The notes: generated from the letters alone by a model not told the origin. A stretch of DNA of 64,000 nucleotides from Antedon mediterranea (GCF_964355755.1 NC_092675.1:12539312-12603311); one strand, 5' to 3'. Counted from the first letter of the stretch, positions 1 through 13,649 are shown. Program-made: numbers and translations.

Positions 1-206
1 ACATCAAAGTGCTTAAAATCACATTATAAACCGTTTTAGACCATTTTGAGCATTTCGATAACACTTTTCACACAAAAACATCAAAGAGCACAAAATAGCT
101 TAATATCGTATTTAAAAACATTTTAGACCATTTTGAGCATTTAGACAAAACTTTTTCAAACAAAACACCAAAGTGCTTAGAATAGCTTCAAATCGCATTT
201 GGAGAC

Positions 207-294
207 GTTTTAGACCATTTTGTGATTTTCGACAAAACTTGTTAACATAAAAACACCAAAGTGCTTAGAATAGCTTCAAATCGTATTTGGAGAC
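207..294 (+). repeat. Satellite monomer type A (88 bp), representative
   Basis: The commonest monomer. After the shared core it carries GTGATTTTCGAAAAAACTTG, then TTAACATAAAAACACCAAAG, then TGCTTAGAATAGCTTCAAAT and CGCATTTGGAGAC. It holds the palindrome TTTTCGAAAA (here a variant with C in the A run), the palindrome GTTAAC and the near-palindrome CAAATCGCATTTG. Its length of 88 is not a multiple of three, so runs of A monomers shift reading frame at every copy. Common variants are CGTATTTGG, CACATTTGG, CACGAAAGTG and GGAAACG in place of GGAGACG. Confidence 0.95.
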
Positions 295-382
295 GTTTTA
301 GACCATTTTGTGATTTTCCAAAAAACTTGTTAACATAAAAACACCAAAGTGCTTAGAATAGCTTCAAATCGCATTTGGAGAC

Positions 383-460
383 GTTTTAGACAATTTTGTG
401 CATTTCGATGAAACTTGGTTACACAAAAACATCAAAGTGCTTAAAATCACATTATAAACC
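383..460 (+). repeat. Satellite monomer type B (78 bp), representative
   Basis: The shortest full type. After the core it reads GTGCATTTCGATGAAACTTG, then GTTACACAAAAACATCAAAG, and ends with TGCTTAAAATCACATTATAA plus ACC, so its last third differs from that of A and is about 10 bp, one helical turn, shorter. It usually precedes a C monomer. A later variant has TTGATTACAC in place of TTGGTTACAC. Positions 403-419 loosely resemble a CENP-B box (see findings). Confidence 0.93.
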
Positions 461-547
461 GTTTTAGACCATTTTGAGCATTTCGATAACACTTTTCACA
501 CAAAAACATCAAAGAGCACAAAATAGCTTAATATCGTATTTAAAAAC
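461..547 (+). repeat. Satellite monomer type C (87 bp), representative
   Basis: After the core it reads AGCATTTCGATAACACTTTT, then CACACAAAAACATCAAAGAG, then CACAAAATAGCTTAATATCG and TATTTAAAAAC. The GAGCAC word and the ending TTTAAAAAC set it apart from the other types. It nearly always follows a B-type 3' end (ATTATAAACC) and precedes a D monomer. Later copies have ACAATTTTCAC and end in AAAATG instead of AAAACG. Confidence 0.93.
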
Positions 548-634
548 GTTTTAGACCATTTTGAGCATTTCGACAACACTTTTTCACACAAAACACCAAA
601 GTGCTTAGAATAGCTTCAAATCGCATTTGGAGAC
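548..634 (+). repeat. Satellite monomer type D (87 bp), representative
   Basis: The first half resembles C (GAGCATTTCGACAAAACTTT) and the second half resembles A (CACCAAAGTGCTTAGAATAG then CTTCAAATCGCATTTGGAGAC), so D reads as a C/A recombinant that became fixed as its own type. It closes the B-C-D trimer. Variants carry TTTAGA, TTTGGA or TTTAGATAAAAC in place of TTTCGACAAAAC. Confidence 0.92.
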
Positions 635-659
635 GTTTAGACCATTTTGTGATTTTCGA

Positions 660-2800
660 AAAAACTTGTTAACATAAAAACATCAAAGTGTACAGAATAG
701 CTTCAAATCGCATTTGGAGACGTTTTAGACCATTTTGTGATTTTCGAAAAAACTTGTTAACATAAAAACACCAAAGTGCTTAGAATCACATTATAAAACC
801 GTTTTAGACCATTTTGAGCATTTCGATAACACTTTTCACACAAAAACATCAAAGAGCACAAAACAGCTTAATATCCTATTTAAAAATGTTTTAGACCATT
901 TTGAGCATTTAGACAAAACTTTTTCACACCAAAGTGCTTAGAATAGCTTCAAATCGCATTTGGAGACGTTTTAGACCATTTTGTGATTTTCGAAAAAACT
1001 TGTTAACATAAAAACACCAAAGTGCTTAGAATAGCTTCAAATCGCATTTGGAGACATTTTAGACCAATTTGTGATTTTCGAAAAAACTTGTTAACATAAA
1101 AACACCAAAGTGCTTAGAATAGCTTCAAATCGTATTTGGAGACGTTTTAGACCATTTTGTGATTTTCGAAAAAACTTTTTAACATAAAAACACCAAAGTG
1201 CTTAGAATAGCTTCAAATCGCATTTGGAGACGTTTTAGACCATTTTGTGCATTTCGATGAAACTTGGTTACACAAAAACATCAAAGTGTATAAAATCACA
1301 TTATAAACCGTTTTAGACCATTGTGAGCATTTTGATAACACTTTTCACACAAAAACATCAAAGAGCACAAAATAGCTTAATATCGTATTTAAAAACGTTT
1401 TAGACCATTTTGAGCATTTCGACAAAACTTTTTCACACAAAACACCAAAGTGCTTAGAATAATTTCTAATCGCATTTGGAGACGTTTTAGACCAATTTGT
1501 GCATTTCGATGAAACTTCGTTACACAAAAACTTCAAAGTGCTTAAAATCACATTATAAACCGTTTTAGACCATTTTGAGCATTTCGATAACACTTTTTCA
1601 CACAAAACACCAAAGTGCTTAGAATAGCTTCAAATCGCATTTGGAAACGTTTTAGACCATTTTGTGATTTTCGAAAAAACTTGTTAACATAAAAACACCA
1701 AAGTGATTATAATAGCTTCAAATCGCATTTGGAGATGTTTTAGACCATTTTGTGATTTTCGAAAAAACTTGTTAACATAAAGACACCAAAGTGCTTAGAA
1801 TAGCTTCAAATCGCATTTGGAGACGTTTTAGACCAATTTGTGATTTTCGAAAAAAATTGTCAACATAAAAACACCAAAGTGTTTAGAATAGCTTCAAATC
1901 GCATTTGGAGACGTTTTAGACCAATTTGTGATTTTCGCAAAAACTTATCAACATAAAAACACCAAAGGGTTTAGAATAGCTTCAAATCGCATTTGGAGAC
2001 GTTTTAGACCATTTTGTGATTTTTGAAAAAACTTGTTAACATAAAAACACCAAAGTGCTTAGAATAGCTTCAAATCGCATTTAGAGACGTTTTAGACCAT
2101 TTTGTGATTTTCGATGAAACTTGGTTACACAAAAACATCAAAGTGCTTAAAATCACATTATAAACCGTTTTAGACCATTGTGAGCATTTCGATAACACTT
2201 TTCACACAAAAACATCAAAGAGCACAAAATAGCTTAATATCGTATTTAAAAACGTTTTAGACCATTTTGAGCATTTCGACAAAACTTTTTCACACAAAAC
2301 ACCAAAGTGCTTAGAATAGCTTCAAATCGCATTTGGAGACGTTTTAGACCATTTTGTGATTTTCGAAAAAACTTGTTAACATAAAAACACCAAAGTGCTT
2401 AGAATAGCTTCAAATTGCATTTGGAGACGTTTTAGACCATTTTGTGCATTTCGATGAAACTTGGTTACACAAAAACATCAAAGTGCTTAAAATCACATTA
2501 TAAACCGTTTTAGACCATTTTGAGCATTTCGATAACACTTTTCACACAAAAACATCAAAGAGCACAAAATAGCTTAATATCGTATTTAAAAACTTTTTAG
2601 ACCATTTTGAGCATTTCGACAAAACTTTTTCACACAAAACACCAAAGTGCTTAGAATAGCTTCAAATCGCATTTGGAGACGTTTTAGACCATTTTGTGAT
2701 TTTCGAAAAAACTTGTTAACATAAAAACACCAAAGTGCTTAGAATAGCTTCAAATCGTATTTGGAGACGTTTTAGACCATTTTGTGATTTTCGAAAAAAA
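660..2800 (+). repeat. Higher-order block, copy 1
   Basis: About 2.1 kb of ordered monomers with diagnostic words: GTGTACAG near 690, AATTTCTAATCGC near 1461, CTTCGTTACACAAAAACTTC near 1516, AAAGACACC near 1780, CAAAGGGTTTAG near 1964 and TTTAGAGACG near 2080. The same ordered set recurs at offsets 2721, 4340 and 12875. The block contains one 86-codon minus-strand frame (1345-1605) that arises where B, C and D monomers are adjacent; I do not call it a gene. Confidence 0.85.
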
Positions 2801-3380
2801 TTGTTAACATAAAAACACCAAAGTTCTTAGAATCACATTATAAAACCGTTTTAGACCATTTTGAGCATTTCGATAACACTTTTCACACAAAAACATCAAA
2901 GAGCACAAAACAGCTTAATATCCTATTTAAAAAAGTTTTAGACCATTTTGAGCATTTAGACAAAACTTTTTCACACCAAAGTGCTTAGAATAGCTTCATA
3001 TCGCATTTGGAGACGTTTTAGACCATTTTGTGATTTTCGAAAAAACTTGTTAACATAAAAACACCAAAGTGCTTAGAATAGCTTCAAATCGTATTTGGAG
3101 ACGTTTTAGACCATTTTGTGATTTTCGAAAAAACTTGTTAACATAAAAACACCAAAGTGCTTAGAATAGCTTCAAATCGCAATTGGAGACGTTTTAGACC
3201 ATTTTGTGCATTTCGATGAAACTTGGTTACACAAAAACATCAAAGTGCTTAATATCGTATTTAAAAACGTTTAAGACCATTTTGAGCATTTCGACAAAAC
3301 TTTTCACACAAAACACCAAAGTGTTTAGAATAGCTTCAAATCGCATTTGGAGACGTTTTAGACCATTTTGTGATTTTCGA

Positions 3381-4720
3381 AAAAACTTGTTAACATAAAA
3401 ACATCAAAGTGTACAGAATAGCTTCAAATCGCATTTGGAGACGTTTTAGACCATTTTGTGATTTTCGAAAAAACTTGTTAACATAAAAACACCAAAGTGC
3501 TTAGAATCACATTATAAAACCGTTTTAGACCATTTTGAGCATTTCGATAACACTTTTCACACAAAAACATCAAAGAGCACAAAACAGCTTAATATCCTAT
3601 TTAAAAATGTTTTAGACCATTTTGAGCATTTAGACAAAACTTTTTCACACCAAAGTGCTTAGAATAGCTTCAAATCGCATTTGGAGACGTTTTAGACCAT
3701 TTTGTGATTTTCGAAAAAACTTGTTAACATAAAAACACCAAAGTGCTTAGAATAGCTTCAAATCGCATTTGGAGACATTTTAGACCAATTTGTGATTTTC
3801 GAAAAAACTTGTTAACATAAAAACACCAAAGTGCTTAGAATAGCTTCAAATCGTATTTGGAGACGTTTTAGACCATTTTGTGATTTTCGAAAAAACTTGT
3901 TAACATAAAAACACCAAAGTGCTTAGAATAGCTTCAAATCGCATTTGGAGACGTTTTAGACCATTTTGTGCATTTCGATGAAACTTGGTTACACAAAAAC
4001 ATCAAAGTGTATAAAATCACATTATAAACCGTTTTAGACCATTGTGAGCATTTTGATAACACTTTTCACACAAAAACATCAAAGAGCACAAAATAGCTTA
4101 ATATCGTATTTAAAAACGTTTTAGACCATTTTGAGCATTTCGACAAAACTTTTTCACACAAAACACCAAAGTGCTTAGAATAATTTCTAATCGCATTTGG
4201 AGACGTTTTAGACCAATTTGTGCATTTCGATGAAACTTCGTTACACAAAAACTTCAAAGTGCTTAAAATCACATTATAAACCGTTTTAGACCATTTTGAG
4301 CATTTCGATAACACTTTTTCACACAAAACACCAAAGTGCTTAGAATAGCTTCAAATCGCATTTGGAAACGTTTTAGACCATTTTGTGATTTTCGAAAAAA
4401 CTTGTTAACATAAAAACAACAAAGTGATTATAATAGCTTCAAATCGCATTTGGAGATGTTTTAGACCATTTTGTGATTTTCGAAAAAACTTGTTAACATA
4501 AAGACACCAAAGTGCTTAGAATAGCTTCAAATCGCATTTGGAGACGTTTTAGACCAATTTGTGATTTTCGAAAAAAATTGTCAACATAAAAACACCAAAG
4601 TGTTTAGAATAGCTTCAAATCGCATTTGGAGACGTTTTAGACCAATTTGTGATTTTCGCAAAAACTTATCAACATAAAAACACCAAAGGGTTTAGAATAG
4701 CTTCAAATCGTATTTGGAGA
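3381..4720 (+). repeat. Higher-order block, copy 2 (truncated)
   Basis: Matches copy 1 at an offset of 2721 bp from about 660 to 2000 of copy 1, then departs: where copy 1 has a B-type end, this one jumps to a C-type end (CTTAATATCGTATTTAAAAA near 4867). The break lies between homologous monomers, as expected for unequal exchange. Confidence 0.83.
3443..3521 (+). repeat. Hybrid A/B monomer, late switch (79 bp)
   Basis: Starts as A and keeps A sequence through CACCAAAGTGCTTAGAAT, then ends as B with CACATTATAAAACC. It is followed by a C monomer. This hybrid recurs many times in the window (for example near 760, 2820, 5110, 9730, 22600), so it was amplified after it formed. Confidence 0.85.
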
Positions 4721-4999
4721 CGTTTTAGACCATTTTGTGATTTTCGAAAAAACTTGTTAACATAAAAACACCAAAGTGCTTAGAATAGCTTCAAATCGCA
4801 ATTGGAGACGTTTTAGACCATTTTGTGCATTTCGATGAAACTTGGTTACACAAAAACATCAAAGTGCTTAATATCGTATTTAAAAACGTTTTAGACCATT
4901 TTGAGCATTTCGACAAAACTTTTCACACAAAACACCAAAGTGCTTAGAATAGCTTCAAATCGCATTTGGAGACGTTTTAGACCATTTTGTGATTTTCGA

Positions 5000-7380
5000 A
5001 AAAACTTGTTAACATAAAAACATCAAAGTGTACAGAATAGCTTCAAATCGCATTTGGAGACGTTTTAGACCATTTTGTGATTTTCGAAAAAACTTGTTAA
5101 CATAAAAACACCAAAGTGCTTAGAATCACATTATAAAACCGTTTTAGACCATTTTGAGCATTTCGATAACACTTTTCACACAAAAACATCAAAGAGCACA
5201 AAACAGCTTAATATCCTATTTAAAAATGTTTTAGACCATTTTGAGCATTTAGACAAAACTTTTTCACACCAAAGTGCTTAGAATAGCTTCAAATCGCATT
5301 TGGAGACGTTTTAGACCATTTTGTGATTTTCGAAAAAACTTGTTAACATAAAAACACCAAAGTGCTTAGAATAGCTTCAAATCGCATTTGGAGACATTTT
5401 AGACCAATTTGTGATTTTCGAAAAAACTTGTTAACATAAAAACACCAAAGTGCTTAGAATAGCTTCAAATCGTATTTGGAGACGTTTTAGACCATTTTGT
5501 GATTTTCGAAAAAACTTGTTAACATAAAAACACCAAAGTGCTTAGAATAGCTTCAAATCGCATTTGGAGACGTTTTAGACCATTTTGTGCATTTCGATGA
5601 AACTTGGTTACACAAAAACATCAAAGTGTATAAAATCACATTATAAACCGTTTTAGACCATTGTGAGCATTTTGATAACACTTTTCACACAAAAACATCA
5701 AAGAGCACAAAATAGCTTAATATCGTATTTAAAAACGTTTTAGACCATTTTGAGCATTTCGACAAAACTTTTTCACACAAAACACCAAAGTGCTTAGAAT
5801 AATTTCTAATCGCATTTGGAGACGTTTTAGACCAATTTGTGCATTTCGATGAAACTTCGTTACACAAAAACTTCAAAGTGCTTAAAATCACATTATAAAC
5901 CGTTTTAGACCATTTTGAGCATTTCGATAACACTTTTTCACACAAAACACCAAAGTGCTTAGAATAGCTTCAAATCGCATTTGGAAACGTTTTAGACCAT
6001 TTTTTGATTTTCGAAAAAACTTGTTAACATAAAAACACCAAAGTGATTATAATAGCTTCAAATCGCATTTGGAGATGTTTTAGACCATTTTGTGATTTTC
6101 GAAAAAACTTGTTAACATAAAGACACCAAAGTGCATAGAATAGCTTCAAATCGCATTTGGAGACGTTTTAGACCAATTTGTGATTTTCGAAAAAAATTGT
6201 CAACATAAAAACACCAAAGTGTTTAGAATAGCTTCAAATCGCATTTGGAGACGTTTTAGACCAATTTGTGATTTTCGCAAAAACTTATCAACATAAAAAC
6301 ACCAAAGGGTTTAGAATAGCTTCAAATCGCATTTGGAGACGTTTTAGACCATTTTGTGATTTTCGAAAAAACTTGTTAACATAAAAACACCAAAGTGCTT
6401 AGAATAGCTTCAAATCGCATTTAGAGACGTTTTAGACCATTTTGTGATTTTCGATGAAACTTGGTTACACAAAAACATCAAAGTGCTTAAAATCACATTA
6501 TAAACCGTTTTAGACCATTGTGAGCATTTCGATAACACTTTTCACACAAAAACATCAAAGAGCACAAAATAGCTTAATATCGTATTTAAAAACGTTTTAG
6601 ACCATTTTGAGCATTTCGACAAAACTTTTTCACACAAAACACCAAAGTGCTTAGAATAGCTTCAAATCGCATTTGGAGACGTTTTAGACCATTTTGTGAT
6701 TTTCGAAAAAACTTGTTAACATAAAAACACCAAAGTTCTTAGAATAGCTTCAAATCGCATTTGGAGACGTTTTAGACCATTTTGTGCATTTCGATGAAAC
6801 TTGGTTACACAAAAAAATCAAAGTGCTTAAAATCACATTATAAACCGTTTTAGACCATTTTGAGCATTTCGATAACACTTTTCACACAAAAACATCAAAG
6901 AGCACAAAATAGCTTAATATCGTATTTAAAAACGTTTTAGACCATTTTGAGCATTTCGACAAAACTTTTTCACACAAAACACCAAAGTGCTTAGAATAGC
7001 TTCAAATCGCATTTGGAGACGTTTTAGACCATTTTGTGATTTTCGAAAAAACTTGTTAACATAAAAACACCAAAGTGCTTAGAATAGCTTCAAATCGTAT
7101 TTGGAGACGTTTTAGACCATTTTGTGATTTTCGAAAAAACTTGTTAACATAAAAACACCAAAGTGCTTAGAATAGCTTCAAATCGCATTTGGAGACGTTT
7201 TAGACCATTTTGTGCATTTCGATGAAACTTGGTTACACAAAAACATCAAAGTGCTTAAAATCACATTATAAACCGTTTTAGACCATTTTGAGCATTTCGA
7301 TAACACTTTTCACACAAAAACATCAAAGAGCACAAAATAGCTTAATATCGTGTTTAAAAACGTTTTAGACCATTTTGAGC
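5000..7380 (+). repeat. Higher-order block, copy 3
   Basis: Matches copy 1 at offset 4340 (for example TTAGAGACG at 2081 and 6421) and copy 2 at offset 1619. It matches the later copy near 14-16 kb at offset 8535 further to the right than copy 1 does, up to about 7380, where GACAAAAC in the other copy is replaced by GAAAAAAAC. Confidence 0.83.
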
Positions 7381-7965
7381 ATTTCGAAAAAAACTTTTTC
7401 ACACAAAACACCAAAGTGCTTAGAATAGCTTGAAATCGCATTTGGAGACGTTTTAGACCAATTTGTGCATTTCGATGAAACTTGGTTACACAAAAACATC
7501 AAAGTGCTTAAAATCACATTATAAATCGTTTTAGACCATTTTGAGCATTTCGATAACACTTTTCACACAAAAACATCAAAGAGCACAAAATAGCTTAATA
7601 TCGTATTTAAAAACGTTTTAGACCATTTTGAGCATTTAAACAAAACTTTTTCACACAAAACACCAAAGTGCTTAGAATAGCTTCAAATCGCATTTGGAGA
7701 CGTTTTAGACCATTTTGTGATTTTCGAAAAAACTTGTTAACATAAAAACACCAAAGTGCTTAGAATAGCTTCAAATCGCATTTGGAGACATTTTAGACCA
7801 ATTTGTGATTTTCGAAAAAACTTGTTAACATAAAAACACCAAAGTGCTTAGAATAGCTTCAAATCGCATTTGGAGACGTTTTAGACCATTTTGTGATTTT
7901 CGAAAAAACTTGTTAACATAAAAACACCAAAGTGCTTAGAATAGCTTCAAATCGCATTTGGAGAC

Positions 7966-8043
7966 GTTTTAGACCATTTTGTGATTTTCGAAAAAACTTG
8001 GTTACACAAAAACATCAAATTGCTTAAAATCACATTATAAACC
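7966..8043 (+). repeat. Hybrid A/B monomer, early switch (78 bp)
   Basis: Has the A-type GATTTTCGAAAAAACTTGG and then B-type GTTACACAAAAACATC to its end. The switch lies in the shared AAACTTGKTWACA region. A related GAGATTTTCG form of this hybrid recurs near 9945, 17540, 34020, 39410, 42990 and 59800. Confidence 0.85.
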
Positions 8044-11000
8044 GTTTTAGACCATTTTGAGCATTTCGATAACCCTTTTCACACAAAAACATCAAAGAGC
8101 ACAAAATAGCTTAATATCGTATTTAAAAACGTTTTAGACCATTTTGAGCATTTCGACAAAACTTTTTCACACAAAACACCAAAGTGCTTAGAATAGCTTC
8201 AAATCGCATTTGGAGACGTTTTAGACCAATTTGTGCATTTCGAAAAAACTTGTTAACATAAAAACACTAAAGTGCTTAGAATAGCTTCAAATCGCATTTG
8301 GAGACGTTTTAGACCATTTTGTGATTTTCGAAAAAACTTAACATAAAAACACCAAAGTGCTTAGAATAGCTTTAAATCGTATTTGGAGACGTTTTAGACC
8401 ATTTTGTGATTTTCGAAAAAACTTGTTAACATAAAAACACCAAAGTGCTTAGAATAGCTTCAAATCGCATTTGGAGACGTTTTAGACCATTTTGTGTTTT
8501 TCGAAAAAACTTGTTAACATAAAAACACCAAAGTGCTTAGAATAGCTTCAAATCGCATTTGGAGACGTTTTAGACCATTTTGTGCATTTCGATGAAACTT
8601 GGTTACACAAAAACATCAAAGTGCTTAAAATCACATTATAAATCGTTTTAGACCATTTTGAGCATTTAGATAACACTTTTCACACAAAAACATCAAAGAG
8701 CACAAAATAGCTTAATATCGTATTTAAAAACGTTTTAGACCATTTTGAGCATTTCGACAAAACTTTTTCACACAAAACACCAAAGTGCTTAGAATAGCTT
8801 CAAATCGCATTTGGAGACGTTTTAGACCATTTTGTGATTTTCGAAAAAACTTGTTAACATAAAAACATCAAAGTGTACAGAATAACTTCAAATCGCATTT
8901 GGAGACCGTTTTAGGCCAATTTGTGATTTTCGAAAAAACTTTTTAACCTAAAAATATCAAAGTGTTTAGAATAGCTTCAAATCGCATTTGGAGACGTTTT
9001 AGACCATTTTGTGATTTTCGAAAAAACTTGTTAACATAAAAACACCAAAGTGCTTAGAATAGCTTCAAATCGCATTTGGAGACGTTTTAGACCATTTTGT
9101 GCATTTCGATGAAACTTGGTTACACAAAAACATCAAAGTGCTTAAAATCACATTATAAACCGTTTTAGACCATTTTGAGCATTTCTATAACACTTTTCAC
9201 ACAAAAACATCAAAGAGCACAAAATAGCTTAATATCGTATTTAAAAACGTTTTAGACCATTTTGAGCATTTCGACAAAAACTTTTTCACACAAAACACCA
9301 AAGTGCTTAGAATAGCTTCAAATCGCATTTGGAGACGTTTTAGACCATTTTGTGATTTTCGAAAAAACTTGTTAACATAAAAACACCAAAGTGCTTAGAA
9401 TAGCTTCAAATCGCATTTGGAGACGTTTTAGACCATTTTGTGATTTTCGAAAAAACTTGGTTACACAAAAACATCAAATTGCTTAAAATCACATTATAAA
9501 CCGTTTTAAACCATTTTGAGCTTTTCGATAACACTTTTCACACAAAAACATCAAAGAGCACAAAATAGCTTAATATCGTATTTAAAAACGTTTTAGACCA
9601 ATTTGAGCATTTCGACAAAACTTGTTAACATAAAAACACCAAAGTGCTTAGAATAGCTTAAAATCGCATTTGGAGACGTTTTAGACGATTTTGTGATTTT
9701 CGAAAAAAATTGTTAACATAAAAACACCAAAGTGCTTAGAATCACATTATAAACCGTTTTAGACCATTTTGAGCATTTCGATAACAATTTTCACACAAAA
9801 ACATCAAAGAGCACAAAATAGCTTAATATCGTATTTAAAAATGTTTTAGACCATTTTGAGCATTTAGACAAAAACTTTTTCACACAAAACACCAAACTGC
9901 TTAGAATAGCTTCAAATTGTATTTGGAGACGTTTTAGACCATTTTGAGATTTTCGAAAAAACTTGGTTACACAAAAACATCAAAGTGCTTAAAATCACAT
10001 TATAAACCGTTTTAGACCATTTTGAGCATTTCGATAACACTTTTCACACAAAAACATCAAAGAGCACAAAATAGCTTAATATCGTATTTAAAAACGTTTT
10101 AGACCATTTTGAGCATTTCGAAAAAAACTTTTTCACACAAAACACCAAAGTGCTTAGAATAGCTTGAAATCGCATTTGGAGACGTTTTAGACCAATTTGT
10201 GCATTTCGATGAAACTTGGTTACACAAAAACATCAAAGTGCTTAAAATCACATTATAAATCGTTTTAGACCATTTTGAGCAATTCGATAACACTTTTCAC
10301 ACAAAAACATCAAAGAGCACAAAATAGCTTAATATCGTATTTAAAAACGTTTTAGACCATTTTGAGCATTTCGACAAAACTTGTTAACATAAAAACACCA
10401 AAGTTCTTAGAATAGCTTCAAATCGCAGTTGGAGACGTTTTAGACCATTTTGTGATTTTCGAAAAAAATTGTTAACATAAAAACACCAAAGTGCTTAGAA
10501 TCACATTATAAACCGTTTTAGACCATTTTGAGCATTTCGATAACAATTTTCACACAAAAACATCAAAGAGCACAAAATAGCTTAATATCGTATTTAAAAA
10601 TGTTTTAGACCATTTTGAGCATTTAGATAAAACTTTTTCACACAAAACACCAAAGTGCTTAGAATAGCTTCAAATCGTATTTGGAGACGTTTTAGACCAT
10701 TTTGAGATTTTCGAAAAAACTTGGTTACACAAAAACATAAAAGTGCTTAAAATCTCATTATAAACCATTTTAGACCATTTTGAGCATTTCGATAACACTT
10801 TTCACACAAAAACATCAAAGAGCACAAAATAGCTTAATATCGTATTTAAAAACGTTTTAGACCATTTTGAGCATTTCGACAAAACTTTTTCACACAAAAC
10901 ACCAAAGTGCTTAGAATAGCTTCAAATCGCATTTGGAGACGTTTTAGACCAATTTGTGCATTTCGATGAAACTTGGTTACACAAAAACATCAAAGTGCTT

Positions 11001-12565
11001 AAAATCACATTATAAATCGTTTTAGACCATTTTGAGCATTTCGATAACACTTTTCACACAAAAACATCAAAGAGCACAAAATAGCTTAATATCGTATTGA
11101 AAAATGTTTTAGACCATTTTGAGCATTTAGACAAAACTTTTTCACACAAAACACCAAAGTGCTTAGAATAGCTTCAAATCGCATTTGGAGACATTTTAGA
11201 CCATTTTGTGATTTTCGAAAAAACTTGTTAACATAAAAACACCAAAGTGCTTAGAATAGCTTCAAATCGCATTTGGAGACGTTTTAGACCATTTTGTGCA
11301 TTTCGATGAAACTTGGTTACACAAAAACATCAAAGGGCTTAAAATCACATTATAAACCGTTTTAGACCATTTTGAGCATTTCGATAACACTTTTCACACA
11401 AAAACATCAAAGAGCACAAAATAGCTTAATATCGTATTTAAAAACGTTTTAGACCATTTTGAGCATTTCGACAAAACTTTTTCACACAAAACACCAAAGT
11501 GCTTAGAATAGCTTCAAATCGCATTTGGAGACGTTTTAGACCATTTTGTGATTTTCGAAAAAACTTGTTAACATAAAAACACCAAAGTGCTTAGAATAGC
11601 TTCAAATCGCATTTGGAGACGTTTTAGACAATTTTGTGATTTTCGAAAAAACTTGTTAACATAAAAACACCAAAGTGCTTAGAATAGCGTCAAATCGTAT
11701 TTGGAGACGTTTTAGACCATTTTGTGATTTTCGAAAAAACTTGTTAACATAAAAACACCAAAGTGCTTAGAATAGCTTCAAATCGCATTTGGAGACGTTT
11801 TAGACCATTTTGTGCATTTCGATGAAACTTGGTTACACAAAAACATCAAAGTGCTTAAAATCACATTATAAATCGTTTTAGACCATTTTGAGCATTTAGG
11901 TAAAACTTTTTCACACAAAACACCAAAGTGCTTAGAATAGCTTTAAATCGCATTTGGAGACGTTTTAGACCATTTTGTGATTTTTGAAAAAACTTGTTAA
12001 CATAAAAACACCAAAGTGCTTAGAATAGCTTCAAATCGCATTTGGAGACGTTTTAGACCATTTTGTGATTTTCGAAAAAACTTTTTAACATAAAAACATC
12101 AAAGTGTACAGAATAGCTTCAAATCGCATTTGGAGACGTTTTAGACCAATTTGTGATTTTCGAAAAAACTTATTAACATAAAAACACCAAAGGGTTTAGA
12201 ATAGCTTCAAATCGCATTTGGAGACGTTTTAGACCATTTTGTGATTTTCGAAAAAACTTGTTAACATAAAAACACCAAAGTGCTTAAAATCACATTATAA
12301 ACCGTTTTAGACCATTTTGAGCATTTCGATAACACTTTTCACACAAAAACATCAAAGAGCACAAAATAGCTTAATATCGTATTTAAAAACGTTTTAGACC
12401 ATTTTGAGCATTTAGACAAAACTTTTTCAAACAAAACACCAAAGTGCTTAGAATAGCTTCAAATCGCATTTGGAGACGTTTTAGACCATTTTGTGATTTT
12501 CGAAAAAACATGTCAACATAAAAACACCAAAGGGTTTAGAATAGCTTCAAATCGCATTTGGAGAC

Positions 12566-13649
12566 GTTTTAGACCATTTTGTGATTTTCGACAAAACTTG
12601 TTAACATAAAAACACCAAAGTGCTTAGAATAGCTTCAAATCGTATTTGGAGACGTTTTAGACCATTTTGTGATTTTCCAAAAAACTTGTTAACATAAAAA
12701 CACCAAAGTGCTTAGAATAGCTTCAAATCGCATTTGGAGACGTTTTAGACAATTTTGTGCATTTCGATTAAACTTGGTTACACAAAAACATCAAAGTGCT
12801 TAAAATCACATTATAAACCGTTTTAGACCATTTTGAGCATTTCGATAACACTTTTCACACAAAAACATCAAAGAGCACAAAATAGCTTAATATCGTATTT
12901 AAAAACGTTTTAGACCATTTTGAGCATTTCGACAACACTTTTTCACACAAAACACCAAAGTGCTTAGAATAGCTTCAAATCGCATTTGGAGACGTTTAGA
13001 CCATTTTGTGATTTTCGAAAAAACTTGTTAACATAAAAACATCAAAGTGTACAGAATAGCTTCAAATCGCATTTGGAGACGTTTTAGACCATTTTGTGAT
13101 TTTCGAAAAAACTTGTTAACATAAAAACACCAAAGTGCTTAGAATCACATTATAAAACCGTTTTAGACCATTTTGAGCATTTCGATAACACTTTTCACAC
13201 AAAAACATCAAAGAGCACAAAACAGCTTAATATCCTATTTAAAAATGTTTTAGACCATTTTGAGCATTTAGACAAAACTTTTTCACACCAAAGTGCTTAG
13301 AATAGCTTCAAATCGCATTTGGAGACGTTTTAGACCATTTTGTGATTTTCGAAAAAACTTGTTAACATAAAAACACCAAAGTGCTTAGAATAGCTTCAAA
13401 TCGCATTTGGAGACATTTTAGACCAATTTGTGATTTTCGAAAAAACTTGTTAACATAAAAACACCAAAGTGCTTAGAATAGCGTCAAATCGTATTTGGAG
13501 ACGTTTTAGACCATTTTGTGATTTTCGAAAAAACTTGTTAACATAAAAACACCAAAGTGCTTAGAATAGCTTCAAATCGCATTTGGAGACGTTTTAGACC
13601 ATTTTGTGCATTTCGATGAAACTTGGTTACACAAAAACATCAAAGTGCT
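12566..13649 (+). repeat. Long-range satellite duplicate, copy 2 (12359 bp offset)
   Basis: Second copy of 207-1290, differing by scattered single bases, for example GCGTCAAATCG where copy 1 has GCTTCAAATCG. The rare shared variants show common descent of the segment rather than independent mutation. Ends are approximate. Confidence 0.85.

Larger units (their letters stand above)
207..1290 (+). repeat. Long-range satellite duplicate, copy 1 (12359 bp offset)
   Basis: This stretch matches 12566-13649 at a constant offset of 12359 bp. Shared diagnostic variants include GATTTTCCAAAAAAC at 312 and 12671, GACAATTTTGTGC near 390 and 12749, and the shortened GACGTTTAG core at 635 and 12994. The offset breaks to the left, where the second copy has one extra A monomer, and after about 1290. 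Confidence 0.85.

Noticed and set aside
3204-3398. 64-codon plus-strand frame
   Set aside because: Pure satellite sequence, not kept in the other copies of the block.
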